Position numbers and translations under genes: made by a program. A stretch of 64,000 bases of DNA from SZAS-103 sp038216155 (GTDB lineage: Bacteria > Pseudomonadota > Gammaproteobacteria > Xanthomonadales > Xanthomonadaceae): positions 1 through 64,000 of the forward strand of contig JBBQQH010000005.1 in the NCBI GenBank assembly GCA_038216155.1. The letters run 5' to 3'. This document shows positions 7,633-17,395 of the stretch, in pieces (within the stretch, counting starts at the first letter, position 1; each line of letters begins with the position of its first letter). Under the pieces are notes generated by a model. That model saw only the letters and a list, made by a program, of their open reading frames with translations. It searched no databases and was not told where the DNA came from.

Positions 7633-8840
7633 GAGCCGTCGTCCTTGGCGTGCGGCGGCAGCAACAAAATACGCTCGCCTCCGCTCAGCCCCTTGACGAC
7701 TTCCGAACGGGCGGTGCCACGCGCGCCGATCTCCACAGCATGACGGCTTACGTGACTGCCATCGGCAATCGCAACAAAGGTGCGTCCCGCATCGGTGATC
7801 AACGCGACATTCGGTACAGTGATTCCCTGCTTGGCGCGCTTGATGAAGACTCGCGCATGAAAGCTTTGGCCCGGCACCCAGCCATTGCGCAGCGCATCGG
7901 CTTCCAGTACATCGGCCTTGATCACGATGTACTTCACTGAACTTTGCTGACTGCGGACTTGCGCGCTGCTGGCAACCCACGACAGTTTCGTTTCAATCGC
8001 TTGTTGCGGCCTGCCGACCGGATACAGGCTGACCGCGTCGCCTACCTGCAGGCCCTGCGCATCGAGTTGCGGCAGCGCCATTTCCACTTGCAACGCATGC
8101 GGATCGGGCAGGCTGGCGAGTTCCTGGCCCGCCCACATGGTGCCGCCGAGTTGCGGTTTATCGCCGCTCCAGTTCTCCTGCAGCATCACGATTCCATCGT
8201 GCGGCGCAGTGAGCACCAGCGCATCAAGATTGTCCTTCATGGTCTTGGCGCTGAGATCGAATGTCGCATGCTGTGCATCCAACACCGCCAGTTGCGTTGC
8301 CGCGACCTTGCCGGACTGACCACGCTGCCATCGCAGCATGTTCTGCTTGTCGCCCAGAAAATGTTGATCCTGTACCGCGTCCAGCACCTTGTCGTGCGCG
8401 AACATCTGCAGCGGCATGTCCGAGTAGCGATGTGCAATCGCCAGATCGGTTGAGACCTTGGCCAAATCGACATCGACTCGCCCTTGCTGCGATGCCAGAC
8501 CGTCCTGCTTCTCCGCGCGCGCGAGCGCGGTACGTTGGAGATCGAGCATCGCCTGCTTGAGATCGAGCTGACCCTGGTTGGCAGAAAAACGCGCAACCAC
8601 GTCGCCACGTTTCACTGCGCTGCCATCGGTGATCAGCCAGCTCAATTGGCGCTGCGACCATAGCGGGCCGGGAACCTGCAACGAGGTCGCCTTGGTCGAC
8701 TTCAACTCGCCGTCGGCCTCGACCGCCAACTGCACCGGCGCGACGCGCACCAATTCCACTGGCCCTTGCGCCACCGGCTTGCTGCACGCCGAAAATAACG
8801 TCATCAGTGTGCATATTAAAAGTGCGCGGGCGTGGATCAT
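7629..8840 (-). CDS. HlyD/RND-type periplasmic adaptor lipoprotein
   Basis: A 403-residue membrane fusion protein. The N-terminus is a lipoprotein signal with lipobox LFSAC (Cys19), so it is probably anchored to a membrane by lipid. A biotinyl-lipoyl-like half (LITDGSAVKRGDVVARF), a helical hairpin region of about 100 residues and the second lipoyl half (LTAPHDGIVM) follow in order, then a beta-barrel region. Unlike its two neighbours it has the long C-terminal part with GQSFHARVFIKRA. Overlaps of 4 bp with both adjacent genes argue for tight translational coupling. It is the third of three adaptor genes in this operon. Confidence 0.88.
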   Translation of the reverse strand: MIHARALLICTLMTLFSACSKPVAQGPVELVRVAPVQLAVEADGELKSTKATSLQVPGPLWSQRQLSWLITDGSAVKRGDVVARFSANQGQLDLKQAMLDLQRTALARAEKQDGLASQQGRVDVDLAKVSTDLAIAHRYSDMPLQMFAHDKVLDAVQDQHFLGDKQNMLRWQRGQSGKVAATQLAVLDAQHATFDLSAKTMKDNLDALVLTAPHDGIVMLQENWSGDKPQLGGTMWAGQELASLPDPHALQVEMALPQLDAQGLQVGDAVSLYPVGRPQQAIETKLSWVASSAQVRSQQSSVKYIVIKADVLEADALRNGWVPGQSFHARVFIKRAKQGITVPNVALITDAGRTFVAIADGSHVSRHAVEIGARGTARSEVVKGLSGGERILLLPPHAKDDGS

Positions 8841-9796
8841 GGTGCGCCGGCCGCCTTCGTCGCGATTTCCACGCGCACGGGTTGTCCCGGGCGCAATCGC
8901 GTATCGCCCGCATCGAGCACGATCAGCACGTCGACCACCGGCACCGGCTTGACTTGCGACTTGCTGTGCACGACGTGGCCGATATCCACCACTTTGCCGT
9001 GCAGGCTTGCGCCGGAGCCGCCCTGCAACTGGATGCGCACGGACGCACCAACCGCGACTTTGGTCAGGTCACGCTCGGGCAGGTCGGCACGCACGGCGAG
9101 CGTTGTCATGTCCGGTATCTGCGTGATCGACAGGCCGCGAAAGACTTGCGAACCGACGTCGAACTTTTGCCCGTCCCATCCGCTGTTGTGCAGCATCACG
9201 CCGGCGCGCGGCGCCGATACGGTCAGTGCCGCGATCGACTGCTGCAACGAGGCAACGTCGGCCTGCAGCGCTGACACTTCCGCTTCGACCAAGCGACGCT
9301 CTTGCCGGCGTTGTTCGGCGGCCATTAGCTCGCGCCGCTGCAGCAGAACCATGCGCCGTTCGGCTTGCTGCAGCGCGATCACCAACTTGCGGTACTCGAT
9401 GCCGGCAACCAGCTCCTTGGGTTTGCTGGCCTTGCGCCGCGCCTTTTCCAGGTTTGCGCGCGCCTCCTCACTCGCCAGGTGTTCGGTGCGTGCGCGTGAG
9501 TCGAGTTCGAGCAGCAGTTGCGAGCGTTCGGTCTGCTTTTCCTTGAGCTTGCTTTGTTTGGCAATCAACGTGGTGGCCAGTTGCCCGCCGTCGAACGTGG
9601 CGACGATTTCGCCCTTCTTCACCGGCGCGCCATCCACCGCCATCTGGGTGATATTCAATTGCCACAGGCTATCGATGGTGGGTGGCGAAATCTGCACGCT
9701 TTCGCGCGCAAAAATCTCGCCCTCAGCGCGCACGCTAGCCGCCTGCGCCATCGGCAGCATGGATACACACACGACAGTGGCCAGAAGAATTTTCAT
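8837..9796 (-). CDS. HlyD-family secretion adaptor (second of three)
   Basis: A 319-residue periplasmic adaptor with a Sec-type signal peptide (MKILLATVVCVSMLPMAQA). The lipoyl half-motif APVKKGEIVATFDGG is followed by a coiled-coil-like helical stretch rich in Lys, Glu and Gln (about residues 75-185), the return strand SAPRAGVMLH and a beta-barrel region. The ATG at 9796 overlaps the stop of the preceding adaptor gene; an upstream extension in the same frame lacks a signal peptide and was rejected. It shares only the general adaptor pattern with its neighbours, so the three are paralogues or recruited family members rather than recent duplicates. Confidence 0.85.
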   Translation of the reverse strand: MKILLATVVCVSMLPMAQAASVRAEGEIFARESVQISPPTIDSLWQLNITQMAVDGAPVKKGEIVATFDGGQLATTLIAKQSKLKEKQTERSQLLLELDSRARTEHLASEEARANLEKARRKASKPKELVAGIEYRKLVIALQQAERRMVLLQRRELMAAEQRRQERRLVEAEVSALQADVASLQQSIAALTVSAPRAGVMLHNSGWDGQKFDVGSQVFRGLSITQIPDMTTLAVRADLPERDLTKVAVGASVRIQLQGGSGASLHGKVVDIGHVVHSKSQVKPVPVVDVLIVLDAGDTRLRPGQPVRVEIATKAAGAP

Positions 9797-10782
9797 CGCG
9801 CGGCCGACGATAGAGCGGGTTTGGTCGCCGAGGAAATCGTTACCCGCACGCTCATACCCGATCGCAGCGGCAGCGCTGCGTGCGCCGGCAGCGCGATGTC
9901 GATCTGGAAATAGCGGCCATCGCCCCATTCGGACTTGGCCTCCGGCGCCCCAGCAATCGCGGTGATACGCCCTTGCACATGCCGTCCGGGCAGCGCATCG
10001 AACAACAGATCGACCGCTTGGCCCGGCGCCAGTCCGACGCGATCGGGTTCCAGCGCATAGGCGCGCACCGCCATCCGCCCGGCACCGACGACCTCGCCAA
10101 CCTTCTGGCCGGGGTTGGTCGATGAACCCTCGTCGTAGCGCTTTCCCGAGTCGCTATTGCTGTCGAAGCCATGGATCAATGTGCCGTCGCGATCGGCGCG
10201 TAACTCGGCGACGTCCACCTGAGCCTGTGCAAAATCGCGCTGCGCAACCAGCTTGTCGATTTCCAGTTTTGCATCGGCGACGCGCCGATCCACCGCAGTA
10301 CGCGCAGCCACCAGTTCACGTGTTTTGAGCTCGAGCTCGCGCCGGGTACGATCCAGCTCGCCCTGGTATCGATCGTAGTCGATGCCGGAAATCAGGTTCT
10401 TCGGAATCTGCGCATCCACGCGCGCGGTCTGCAGCGCGGCATCGGCATCGACTTGCGCCAGCTCGGCATCCACCGCCTTGACCTTGAGCTCGGCCACCTG
10501 ATTGGCGGCCTTGGCGGTTGACTGTTCGATCTGCGCCGCGACTTGCTCCAGTTGCGAGGCCGCGGTTCCTGGATCAATCCGCATCAGCACGTCGCCGCGT
10601 TTGACTGGCGAACCGTCGGCAACAAAATAGCGCAACACCACAATGGAATTTGAAGGCGGCGTGACAATCTGCTGCGCGTCAACCGCGCGTACCTCACCGG
10701 TCAACATCGTTGTTGCATTCACCGTCGCGCAAGCGAGCAGCAACGCAAGCGCGAAGCCATAGTGGTTAAGCCGCCGAATCAT
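9793..10782 (-). CDS. HlyD-family secretion adaptor (first of three)
   Basis: A 329-residue periplasmic adaptor that starts MIRRLNHYGFALALLLACAT, a signal peptide or membrane anchor. The lipoyl half-motif GSPVKRGDVLMRIDPG, a long Ala/Glu/Lys-rich helical region (about residues 75-190), and the return strand DRDGTLIHGFD followed by a barrel domain match HlyD/MacA-type adaptors. The ATG at 10782 has AGGTGG just upstream and overlaps the end of the ATPase gene by 17 bp. In a tripartite exporter the adaptor links permease and outer-membrane channel; no TolC-like gene is in this window. Confidence 0.85.
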   Translation of the reverse strand: MIRRLNHYGFALALLLACATVNATTMLTGEVRAVDAQQIVTPPSNSIVVLRYFVADGSPVKRGDVLMRIDPGTAASQLEQVAAQIEQSTAKAANQVAELKVKAVDAELAQVDADAALQTARVDAQIPKNLISGIDYDRYQGELDRTRRELELKTRELVAARTAVDRRVADAKLEIDKLVAQRDFAQAQVDVAELRADRDGTLIHGFDSNSDSGKRYDEGSSTNPGQKVGEVVGAGRMAVRAYALEPDRVGLAPGQAVDLLFDALPGRHVQGRITAIAGAPEAKSEWGDGRYFQIDIALPAHAALPLRSGMSVRVTISSATKPALSSAAR

Positions 10783-11440
10783 GTTCCACCTTGCCATCGT
10801 GCAGCCGAATGCGCCGCTGCGCGCGTGCCGCGATATCGCCATCGTGCGTCACCAACACGATGGTCTGTCCGTTCGCATGCAATTCCTCAAACAGCGTGAG
10901 TACGTCCTCGGCGCTGCGGGAGTCGAGATTGCCGGTCGGCTCATCTGCCAACAGCAGTGCCGGACGCATCAGCAGCGCCCGCGCAATGGCCGCACGCTGC
11001 ATCTGTCCGCCGGACAATTCATTGGGTCGATGGTGCAATCGATCGGATAGCCCGACCCGGCCCAGCAGTGTCTCGGCATGTTCACGCGCATCAATCGATG
11101 GCTCGCGCGAAAAGCGCAGCGGCAACAGCACGTTCTCCAGCACGGTCAATCGTGGCAACAAATGGAAGGACTGGAACACAAATCCAATCCGACGATTGCG
11201 AATGTCGCTGGTGGCTTCGTCATCGAGCTGCGCGATGTCCTGACCTTCCAGCCGGTAATAGCCGGCGTCGGGACGATCCAGGCAACCGAGCAAATTGAGC
11301 AGGCTCTACTTGCCCGAGCCGGACGCGCCCGTCACAGCCACGAACTCGCCGGATGCAATCGACAATTGAACGTCGTCCAGTGCATGCACTGTTTGTCCGC
11401 CAACCGCGTAACGTCGATGGACTCCTTCAATTTCGATCAC
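10766..11440 (-). pseudogene. MacB/LolD-type ABC ATPase interrupted by an amber codon in Walker A
   Basis: The intact frame would encode about 224 residues from a GTG at 11440 (VIEIEGVHRRYAVGG onward). Walker A reads GASGSGK and is followed directly by TAG at 11306-11308, where this family has Ser or Thr. Beyond it the same frame continues SLLNLLGCLDRP with no indel. Every downstream ATPase element is intact: Q-loop region GFVFQSFHLLPRL, signature LSGGQMQRAAIARAL, Walker B LLLADEPTGNLD and the H-loop LVTHD. One base change (TCG to TAG) explains the stop. Either the gene is freshly inactivated, or the base is a sequencing error, or the codon is read through. Reinitiation after the stop would yield a protein without Walker A. 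Confidence 0.85.
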
Positions 11441-11669
11441 ACAGTCATCTCGTTGGAAACAGCAGATTCGACACTTGCGCCTGCCGAGTGCAGTCGCGTT
11501 GAACGCACATTCTCGCCGTCGGAAGCCGCAACAGCGCGACAGTCTATCCGGCTTGACCAGCAGGTGCCCGCAATGGATGGTGAATTGGCGTGACCGCTTC
11601 GATGGTCGTGAGTTGCACGTGCGAATAGACGCGCTGCGCTTAGAGTTCCGCCCGTGCGATACTTTTTTC

Positions 11670-13643
11670 ATGATCGCCGCCAGCAAGGCTCCCGCGCACT
11701 TCGACAGCCTCGACGCGGCGGTGGATTTTCTGTTTGCGCGTGTCGGCAAGCGCATTGTTCTGGGCGCGCCGCTAGGACTCGGCAAGCCGCATCGCCTGTT
11801 GAACGCGATCTATGCGCGCGTCGCCGCCGACCCGTCGATCCAGCTCAGCATCAACACCGCATTGTCGCTGACGCCACCGCGAGCGCCGAATGCGCTGGCG
11901 GCGCGTTTTCTTGATCCGTTTCTTGAAAGACAGTTCGGCGTGGACTTTCCGCAGCTGGCCTGGGTCGATGCCGAACAGGCAGATACCTTGCCGCCGAATA
12001 TCGCAGTCGAAGAGTTCTATTTGCAGTCCGGTGCGCTGTTGCAATCGCGACCGGCGCAACGCCGCTACGCCAGCCTGAATTACACGCACGTGGCACGCGC
12101 GCTGGCCGATCGCGGTATGAATGTGCTGGTACAGAAGGTGGCGCGCGAACCTGATGGCTCGCGCTTGTCGCTGAGCTGCAATCCGGATCTGAGTTTCGAC
12201 GCGGTAGAAGCGGTGGTCGCTGCCGGCTTGCCGCGGCCGTTGCTGATTGCCGAAGTGGACGCGACATTGCCATGGATCGGTGGCACCGCAGCGGTGGATG
12301 CCGACTGGTTTGATGCGGTGATCGACCTGCCGGGTGCGACACCGCAACTGTTCGCGTTGCCGCGGCAAGCGGTGACCGACGCCGAATACGCGATCGGCCT
12401 GTATGCGAGCGCGCTGGTGCGCGATGGTGGCACCTTGCAGATCGGCATCGGCGCGCTGTCGGATGCGCTGTGCAATGCATTGATCCTGCGACACACGCGC
12501 AACGCTGATTACCGCGCGCTGCTCAACGCACTTGCGCCCGGATTGGCTGAGAGCGCATTGATTGAGGAATACGGCGGCGTCGGACCATTCGAGGCTGGCT
12601 TGTACGGGGCCAGTGAGATGGTCAACGACGGCTTTATGCGGCTGATCGAAGCCGGTGTCATCAAACGCTATGTGGTGGATGACATTGAGGTGATGCGTCG
12701 ACTTAACGACGGCACGGCTTCAGCTAGCGACCACCAACTTGTAGAGCGCGAGGGCCAGTTCGTGCACGGCGCGTTCTATCTGGGATCGAAGTCGTTCTAT
12801 CAATGGCTGCGCGAATTGCCGCCAGAACGCATGCGCAAGATCGGCATGACCCGTATCTCGCATATCAACGAACTCTATGGCGGATTTGAAGCGCTCGAGC
12901 GCCTGCAACGGCGCGATGCACGCTTCTTCAACACCTGCATGCTGATGAACGTACTGGGTGCGGCAACGTCAGACGGGCTCGCTGATGGTCGCGTGGTCTC
13001 CGGTGTCGGCGGCCAATACAACTTCGTGGCGATGGCGTTCGCGTTGCAGCATGCGCGCTCGGTATTATTGTTCCGCGCGAGCCGGGACAGTGCAGGTCGG
13101 ATCGGTTCCAACGTCGTTTTCAGCTACGCGCATTGCACGATTCCGCGCCATCTGCGCGACATCGCGATCACCGAATACGGCATCGCCGACCTGCGCGGCC
13201 GCTCCGACGAGGATTGCGTGATCGCAATGGCTTCAATTGCGGATGTGCATTTCGTCCAAGGCCTGTTGGACAAATCAAAAACGGCCTTGAAATTGCGCAC
13301 GGATTTTGTTGCTCCCACCAACTGGTCCAAGCACACGCCGGCGCATCTCACGCACACGTTGCAACCGTTCCGCGCAAGTGGTTTGTTACCCGACTATCCG
13401 ATGGGTAGCGATTTCACTGCGGAAGAGGAACGTCTCGCCAAGGCGCTCGGCTGGTTGCTTGTCAACACGGCTACGCCAATGCGCAAACTGCGAACCCTGT
13501 TCGCTGCATTGCTGCATGGACGCAGTAGCGATCCCGAAGCGATGCGCCGCATGCGGCTGAACAAGCCGCGAGGGATGGCCGAATGGATCGAGTCGCGCCT
13601 GGTGGGATTGGCGCTTTCACGCACACGTCAAAATCATCAGTAG
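11670..13643 (+). CDS. Acetyl-CoA hydrolase/transferase family protein (CoA transferase)
   Basis: A 657-residue cytoplasmic protein of the acetyl-CoA hydrolase/4-hydroxybutyrate CoA-transferase class. The C-terminal half has LYGASEMVNDGF, the glycine loop VSGVGGQYNF, and TEYGIADLRG, which are diagnostic of this family. The frame is open further upstream, but the ATG at 11670 begins a protein with normal N-terminal family sequence (GKRIVLGAPLGLGKP). The substrate (acetate, succinate, butyrate or others) cannot be read from the sequence. It is divergent from the exporter operon and convergent with tkt, so it is probably monocistronic. Confidence 0.85.
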   Translation: MIAASKAPAHFDSLDAAVDFLFARVGKRIVLGAPLGLGKPHRLLNAIYARVAADPSIQLSINTALSLTPPRAPNALAARFLDPFLERQFGVDFPQLAWVDAEQADTLPPNIAVEEFYLQSGALLQSRPAQRRYASLNYTHVARALADRGMNVLVQKVAREPDGSRLSLSCNPDLSFDAVEAVVAAGLPRPLLIAEVDATLPWIGGTAAVDADWFDAVIDLPGATPQLFALPRQAVTDAEYAIGLYASALVRDGGTLQIGIGALSDALCNALILRHTRNADYRALLNALAPGLAESALIEEYGGVGPFEAGLYGASEMVNDGFMRLIEAGVIKRYVVDDIEVMRRLNDGTASASDHQLVEREGQFVHGAFYLGSKSFYQWLRELPPERMRKIGMTRISHINELYGGFEALERLQRRDARFFNTCMLMNVLGAATSDGLADGRVVSGVGGQYNFVAMAFALQHARSVLLFRASRDSAGRIGSNVVFSYAHCTIPRHLRDIAITEYGIADLRGRSDEDCVIAMASIADVHFVQGLLDKSKTALKLRTDFVAPTNWSKHTPAHLTHTLQPFRASGLLPDYPMGSDFTAEEERLAKALGWLLVNTATPMRKLRTLFAALLHGRSSDPEAMRRMRLNKPRGMAEWIESRLVGLALSRTRQNHQ

Positions 13644-13661
13644 AAGGCAAGTCGCTGAACT

Positions 13662-13682
13662 CCTTCTCCCACAGGGAGAAGG
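13662..13682. terminator. Hairpin between convergent genes
   Basis: CCTTCTCCC-ACA-GGGAGAAGG forms a perfect 9-bp stem with a 3-nt loop in the 73-bp gap between the CoA-transferase gene and tkt. There is no T-run on either side. It may act as a bidirectional terminator or mRNA end-protecting structure; it may also be a copy of a common dispersed palindrome. Confidence 0.5.
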
Positions 13683-13716
13683 GCAATTCACGGCGCTTCG
13701 AATCACCAGCATCGGA

Positions 13717-15759
13717 TCAGAGGCGATCGCCCACTTGCGCCTTTACCGCCTCAACCACGCGTTCGACGGTAAATCCGAAAAACGGAAACAGCACTTCGGC
13801 AGGCGCCGATGCGCCGAAGCTGTCCATCCCGATTACCGCGCCGTCCAGCCCAACATACTTGCGCCAGAAGTCGCTGACACCGGCTTCGATCGCAACGCGT
13901 TTGCGGCACCACGATGGGAGCACACCCTCGCGCCATTCGAGCGGCTGGCGGTCGAATGCGTCGGTGCACGGCATCGATACCACGCGCGCTTTGATACCCG
14001 CATCAGCCAATTGGCGCATCGCCTGCATCGCGAGATCAAGCTCCGAACCGGTGCCGATCAGGATCACATCGAACCGCGCTTCGCCCGGATCGCTCAACAC
14101 ATAGCCGCCGCGCGCGATGTCGGCAAGTTGCTCGCTACTGCGATGCTGGTGCGGCAGCGTCTGTCGTGAGAAGACCAAACAACTTGGGCCCTCGTTGCGT
14201 TGCAATGCGCACTTCCAGGCGACCGCCGATTCCACCGCATCGCAGGGGCGCCAGACATCGTTGTTGGGGATGTAGCGCAGTGTCGCGAGATGCTCGACCG
14301 GCTGATGGGTCGGCCCGTCTTCGCCCAGTCCAATCGAGTCGTGGGTGAACACGTGCAGCACATGCGCGGGAATCAGCGCGCTCATGCGCAACGCGTTGCG
14401 GGCGTAGTCGGAAAACACCAGGAAGGTGGCATCGAACGGCAGGAATCCGCCGTGTAGCGCCAATCCATTGCTGATCGCGGACATGCCGAATTCGCGCACG
14501 CCGTAATGAATGTAATTCGCCGCACCGTTCGTTTCCGAATCCGCATCGGCTTGAGCGCCAACGCCAAGCGCACGACAGCCTTTCCACAGCGTGAGGTTGG
14601 AATGCGCGAGATCGGCCGATCCACCGATCAATTCCGGCAGCAGCGGCGCGTACGCATCGATCGCCATCTGCGACGCCTTGCGCGATGCAATGCTGAGACC
14701 GTCCTGCTGCAATTTGGCGATGAAGGCGTCGGCGTGCTCGATAAAGTCTTCCGGCAATTCGGCATGCGCGCGGCGAGTAAATTCGCGCGCGAGATCCGGA
14801 TACTGGCGCGCGTAGGCGTCGAACAAGGTATTCCATTGCTCCTCGCGGACGATGCCAGTGTTGATCGCGCGCCAGCCCTCGTAAATCTCCTTTGGAATCT
14901 CGAACGCAGCATATGGCCAGTTCAATGTATCGCGCGCCGCTTGCGCTTCTTCTTTGCCCAACGGCGAGCCGTGTGCGGCTTCGCTGCCCTGCTTGTGCGG
15001 CGCGCCGAAACCGATGATGGTGCGGCAACAGAGCAGGCTGGGCTTGCCGGTTTCGGCTTGCGCGGTGCGGATGGCCTGTGCGATTTCATCCGGATCCATG
15101 CCGTCCACGTTGCGGATGACTTGCCACCCGTAGGCCTCGAAACGCGCTGGCGTGTCGTCGGTAAACCAGCCTGCAACATTGCCATCGATCGAGATCTGGT
15201 TGTCGTCCCAGAACGCGATCAGCTTGCCCAAGCCCCAGGTTCCCGCAAGCGACGCGGCTTCGTGAGAGACGCCTTCCATCAGGCAACCGTCACCGAGGAA
15301 AACCCAGGTGGTGTGGTCGACAATCTCGAATTCCGGCCGGTTGAAGCGCTCGGCCAGCAGGCGCTCGGCCAACGCGAATCCGACCGCGTTGGCGACGCCC
15401 TGCCCCAGCGGACCGGTCGTGGTTTCCACGCCGGGCGTGTCACGGCGTTCGGGATGGCCTGGCGTTGCCGAGTGCATTTGCCTGAACTGGCGAATCTGCT
15501 CGATCGGCAAGTCATAACCCGACAGATGCAGCAACGCATATTGCAGCATCGAGCCGTGACCGTTGGACAGCATGAAGCGATCGCGGTTGAACCACTGCGG
15601 ATTGTTCGGGCTGTGCCGCAGAAAATCATTCCACAACACTTCGGCGATATCGGCCATGCCCATCGGCATGCCCGGATGGCCCGACTTGGCAGCCTCGACC
15701 GCATCCACGGCAAGGAAACGGACAGCGTTGGCGAGTTCGCGGCGGGTCGGCTGGGTCAT
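13717..15759 (-). CDS. tkt: Transketolase
   Basis: A thiamine-diphosphate enzyme of the non-oxidative pentose phosphate pathway that transfers two-carbon ketol units. The 680-residue length is normal. The N-terminal domain has the substrate and cofactor motifs SGHPGMPMGMADIAEVLW and GHGSMLQYALLHLSGY, and the ThDP/metal motif GDGCLMEGVSHEAASLAG (about residues 160-177). The pyrimidine domain has THDSIGLGEDGPTHQPVE. The ATG at 15759 starts MTQPTRRELANAVRFLAVDA; the short in-frame extension upstream is not family-like. It is convergent with the CoA-transferase gene. Confidence 0.97.
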   Translation of the reverse strand: MTQPTRRELANAVRFLAVDAVEAAKSGHPGMPMGMADIAEVLWNDFLRHSPNNPQWFNRDRFMLSNGHGSMLQYALLHLSGYDLPIEQIRQFRQMHSATPGHPERRDTPGVETTTGPLGQGVANAVGFALAERLLAERFNRPEFEIVDHTTWVFLGDGCLMEGVSHEAASLAGTWGLGKLIAFWDDNQISIDGNVAGWFTDDTPARFEAYGWQVIRNVDGMDPDEIAQAIRTAQAETGKPSLLCCRTIIGFGAPHKQGSEAAHGSPLGKEEAQAARDTLNWPYAAFEIPKEIYEGWRAINTGIVREEQWNTLFDAYARQYPDLAREFTRRAHAELPEDFIEHADAFIAKLQQDGLSIASRKASQMAIDAYAPLLPELIGGSADLAHSNLTLWKGCRALGVGAQADADSETNGAANYIHYGVREFGMSAISNGLALHGGFLPFDATFLVFSDYARNALRMSALIPAHVLHVFTHDSIGLGEDGPTHQPVEHLATLRYIPNNDVWRPCDAVESAVAWKCALQRNEGPSCLVFSRQTLPHQHRSSEQLADIARGGYVLSDPGEARFDVILIGTGSELDLAMQAMRQLADAGIKARVVSMPCTDAFDRQPLEWREGVLPSWCRKRVAIEAGVSDFWRKYVGLDGAVIGMDSFGASAPAEVLFPFFGFTVERVVEAVKAQVGDRL

Positions 15760-15907
15760 GGCAACGTGGAAGGAGACGCCCGGCACGTCGCGGGCGGCTT
15801 ATTGTCCCATCGACCCGGCACGCTGTCGCGCTTGCACAAGCCCCGACGGACTGATAGCGGCCCAGTCAGATCGCGCAACTGGCTTTAGTCACCGACTCCA
15901 GAATCGG

Positions 15908-17233
15908 CTACGAAACCTGAGCGGGTTCATCCAGCGCAATCGTCTCAGGTTCGCTCTTGGACACGATTGTCGCAATCGCCAAGTCGCCGGTCACGTTGAC
16001 GACGGTGCGCGACATGTCGAGGAAATGATTCACGCCAAGGATCAGGCCGATGCCTTCCGGCGGCACCTTAACCATCGCGGCGATGAGCGCAACCACGGGC
16101 AGCGATCCCGACGGCACGCCGGCGGTGCCGATGCCGCCCAGAATGCAGACCAGCATCACCAACACCTGCTGCCCGATCGACAGGTCGACGCCGAAGAATT
16201 GCGCGAGGAAGATGACCGTCACGCCCTCGAACAAAGCGGTGCCGTTCTGGTTGGCAGTGGCACCAATGGTCAGCACGAAACGCGAGACGCGTCGTGGCAG
16301 GCGCAGCTGCTCGTCCGCCACGCGTAACGCGGTCGGCAACGTGGCATTGCTGGAGGCGGTCGAAAACGCCATCAGCATTGCTTCCTGCACGCCCTTGAAA
16401 AAGCGCAGCGGCGAGTAGCCGCCGATGAATTTCAGCGCAGCCGAATACACGATCAGCATATGCAGCACTAGCGCGATGAATACCACCAGCACATACGCGG
16501 CGAGCTTGATCAACAGATCCCAGCCGAACAGCACGGCAAGGTTGAACATGAAACAGAACACCGCATAAGGCGCGAGACGGATCACCAGCCCGATCAAGGT
16601 CATCGAGACTTCGAACAGCCCTTCGATGCCGCGCTTGAGCGTCGCAATCGCTGGTGTGGCGGGACTCATCACCACACCGATGCCGAACATCAGCGCGAAA
16701 AACATCAAGGCGAGAATTGAGCCGTTGCTCGAGGCTGCGCTGATCACGTTTTCCGGCACGATCGAAAGCAGCATGTCGATGCCGCTGATCTGTCCGTGGC
16801 TGTCGCTGACGATCGCCTGCGCGCGTTGGGCGCCTTCCTGCAGCAACTGCTGCGCCAACGCATGATCGACGCCGGCGCCGGGCTTGAACACGTTCACCAT
16901 CACCAGCCCGAGCACCACCGCCAGCCCCGACAACACCACGGTCAATGCCAGCGTGCGCCAGCCGATACGACCGAGCGAGCGAATGTCGCCCATCTCGCTG
17001 ACACCGACCACCAGCGCTGAAAACAGCAGCGGCACGATCAGCATGAAGATCAGATTGAGAAACAGCGTCGCGAACGGCTGCGTGACATAGCGCGTGAGCA
17101 TCTGCACCCACGCCGTGTCCGCGCCAATACCGTAGTGCACGATCAGCCCAAACAGCAGGCCCGAGACGAAACCGATAGCGATCTTCCAGTGCAACGCGAG
17201 TGCGCGGCGTTTGACCTCAGGTTGATCGGGCAT
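15908..17233 (-). CDS. Dicarboxylate/amino acid:cation symporter (DAACS family)
   Basis: A 441-residue inner-membrane transporter with about eight hydrophobic helices and two re-entrant loops. Family signatures are FSTASSNATLPTAL (first hairpin, serine-rich), GATANQNGTALFEG (the NMDGT-like cation and substrate site) and GIGTAGVPSGSLPVVALI (second hairpin). It belongs with GltP/DctA/GltT proteins that import glutamate, aspartate or C4-dicarboxylates with Na+ or H+. The NMDGT motif reads NQNGT here, which may shift ion or substrate preference. The start at 17233 (MPDQPEVKRRALALHWK) was chosen because the upstream extension is unlike the family. Confidence 0.93.
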   Translation of the reverse strand: MPDQPEVKRRALALHWKIAIGFVSGLLFGLIVHYGIGADTAWVQMLTRYVTQPFATLFLNLIFMLIVPLLFSALVVGVSEMGDIRSLGRIGWRTLALTVVLSGLAVVLGLVMVNVFKPGAGVDHALAQQLLQEGAQRAQAIVSDSHGQISGIDMLLSIVPENVISAASSNGSILALMFFALMFGIGVVMSPATPAIATLKRGIEGLFEVSMTLIGLVIRLAPYAVFCFMFNLAVLFGWDLLIKLAAYVLVVFIALVLHMLIVYSAALKFIGGYSPLRFFKGVQEAMLMAFSTASSNATLPTALRVADEQLRLPRRVSRFVLTIGATANQNGTALFEGVTVIFLAQFFGVDLSIGQQVLVMLVCILGGIGTAGVPSGSLPVVALIAAMVKVPPEGIGLILGVNHFLDMSRTVVNVTGDLAIATIVSKSEPETIALDEPAQVS

Positions 17234-17395
17234 GCGTTGTCCTGTGCTGGTCGCGGTTGCGCGGCTGAATCGACTATGTCGGATACGCGCGGTCAATGGC
17301 GGAAGGATACACGCAGCAGAACGCTTGCCGTTGCGTGCGATACGCGCGATCTATCCCTTTGGACGAGCGCGTCTCCGTCATCGGGCCAAGTAAAT

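Noticed and set aside
14506..15888. Long plus-strand open frame (460 codons) opposite tkt
   Set aside because: It is an antisense shadow of a clear transketolase gene in GC-rich DNA and its translation resembles no protein.
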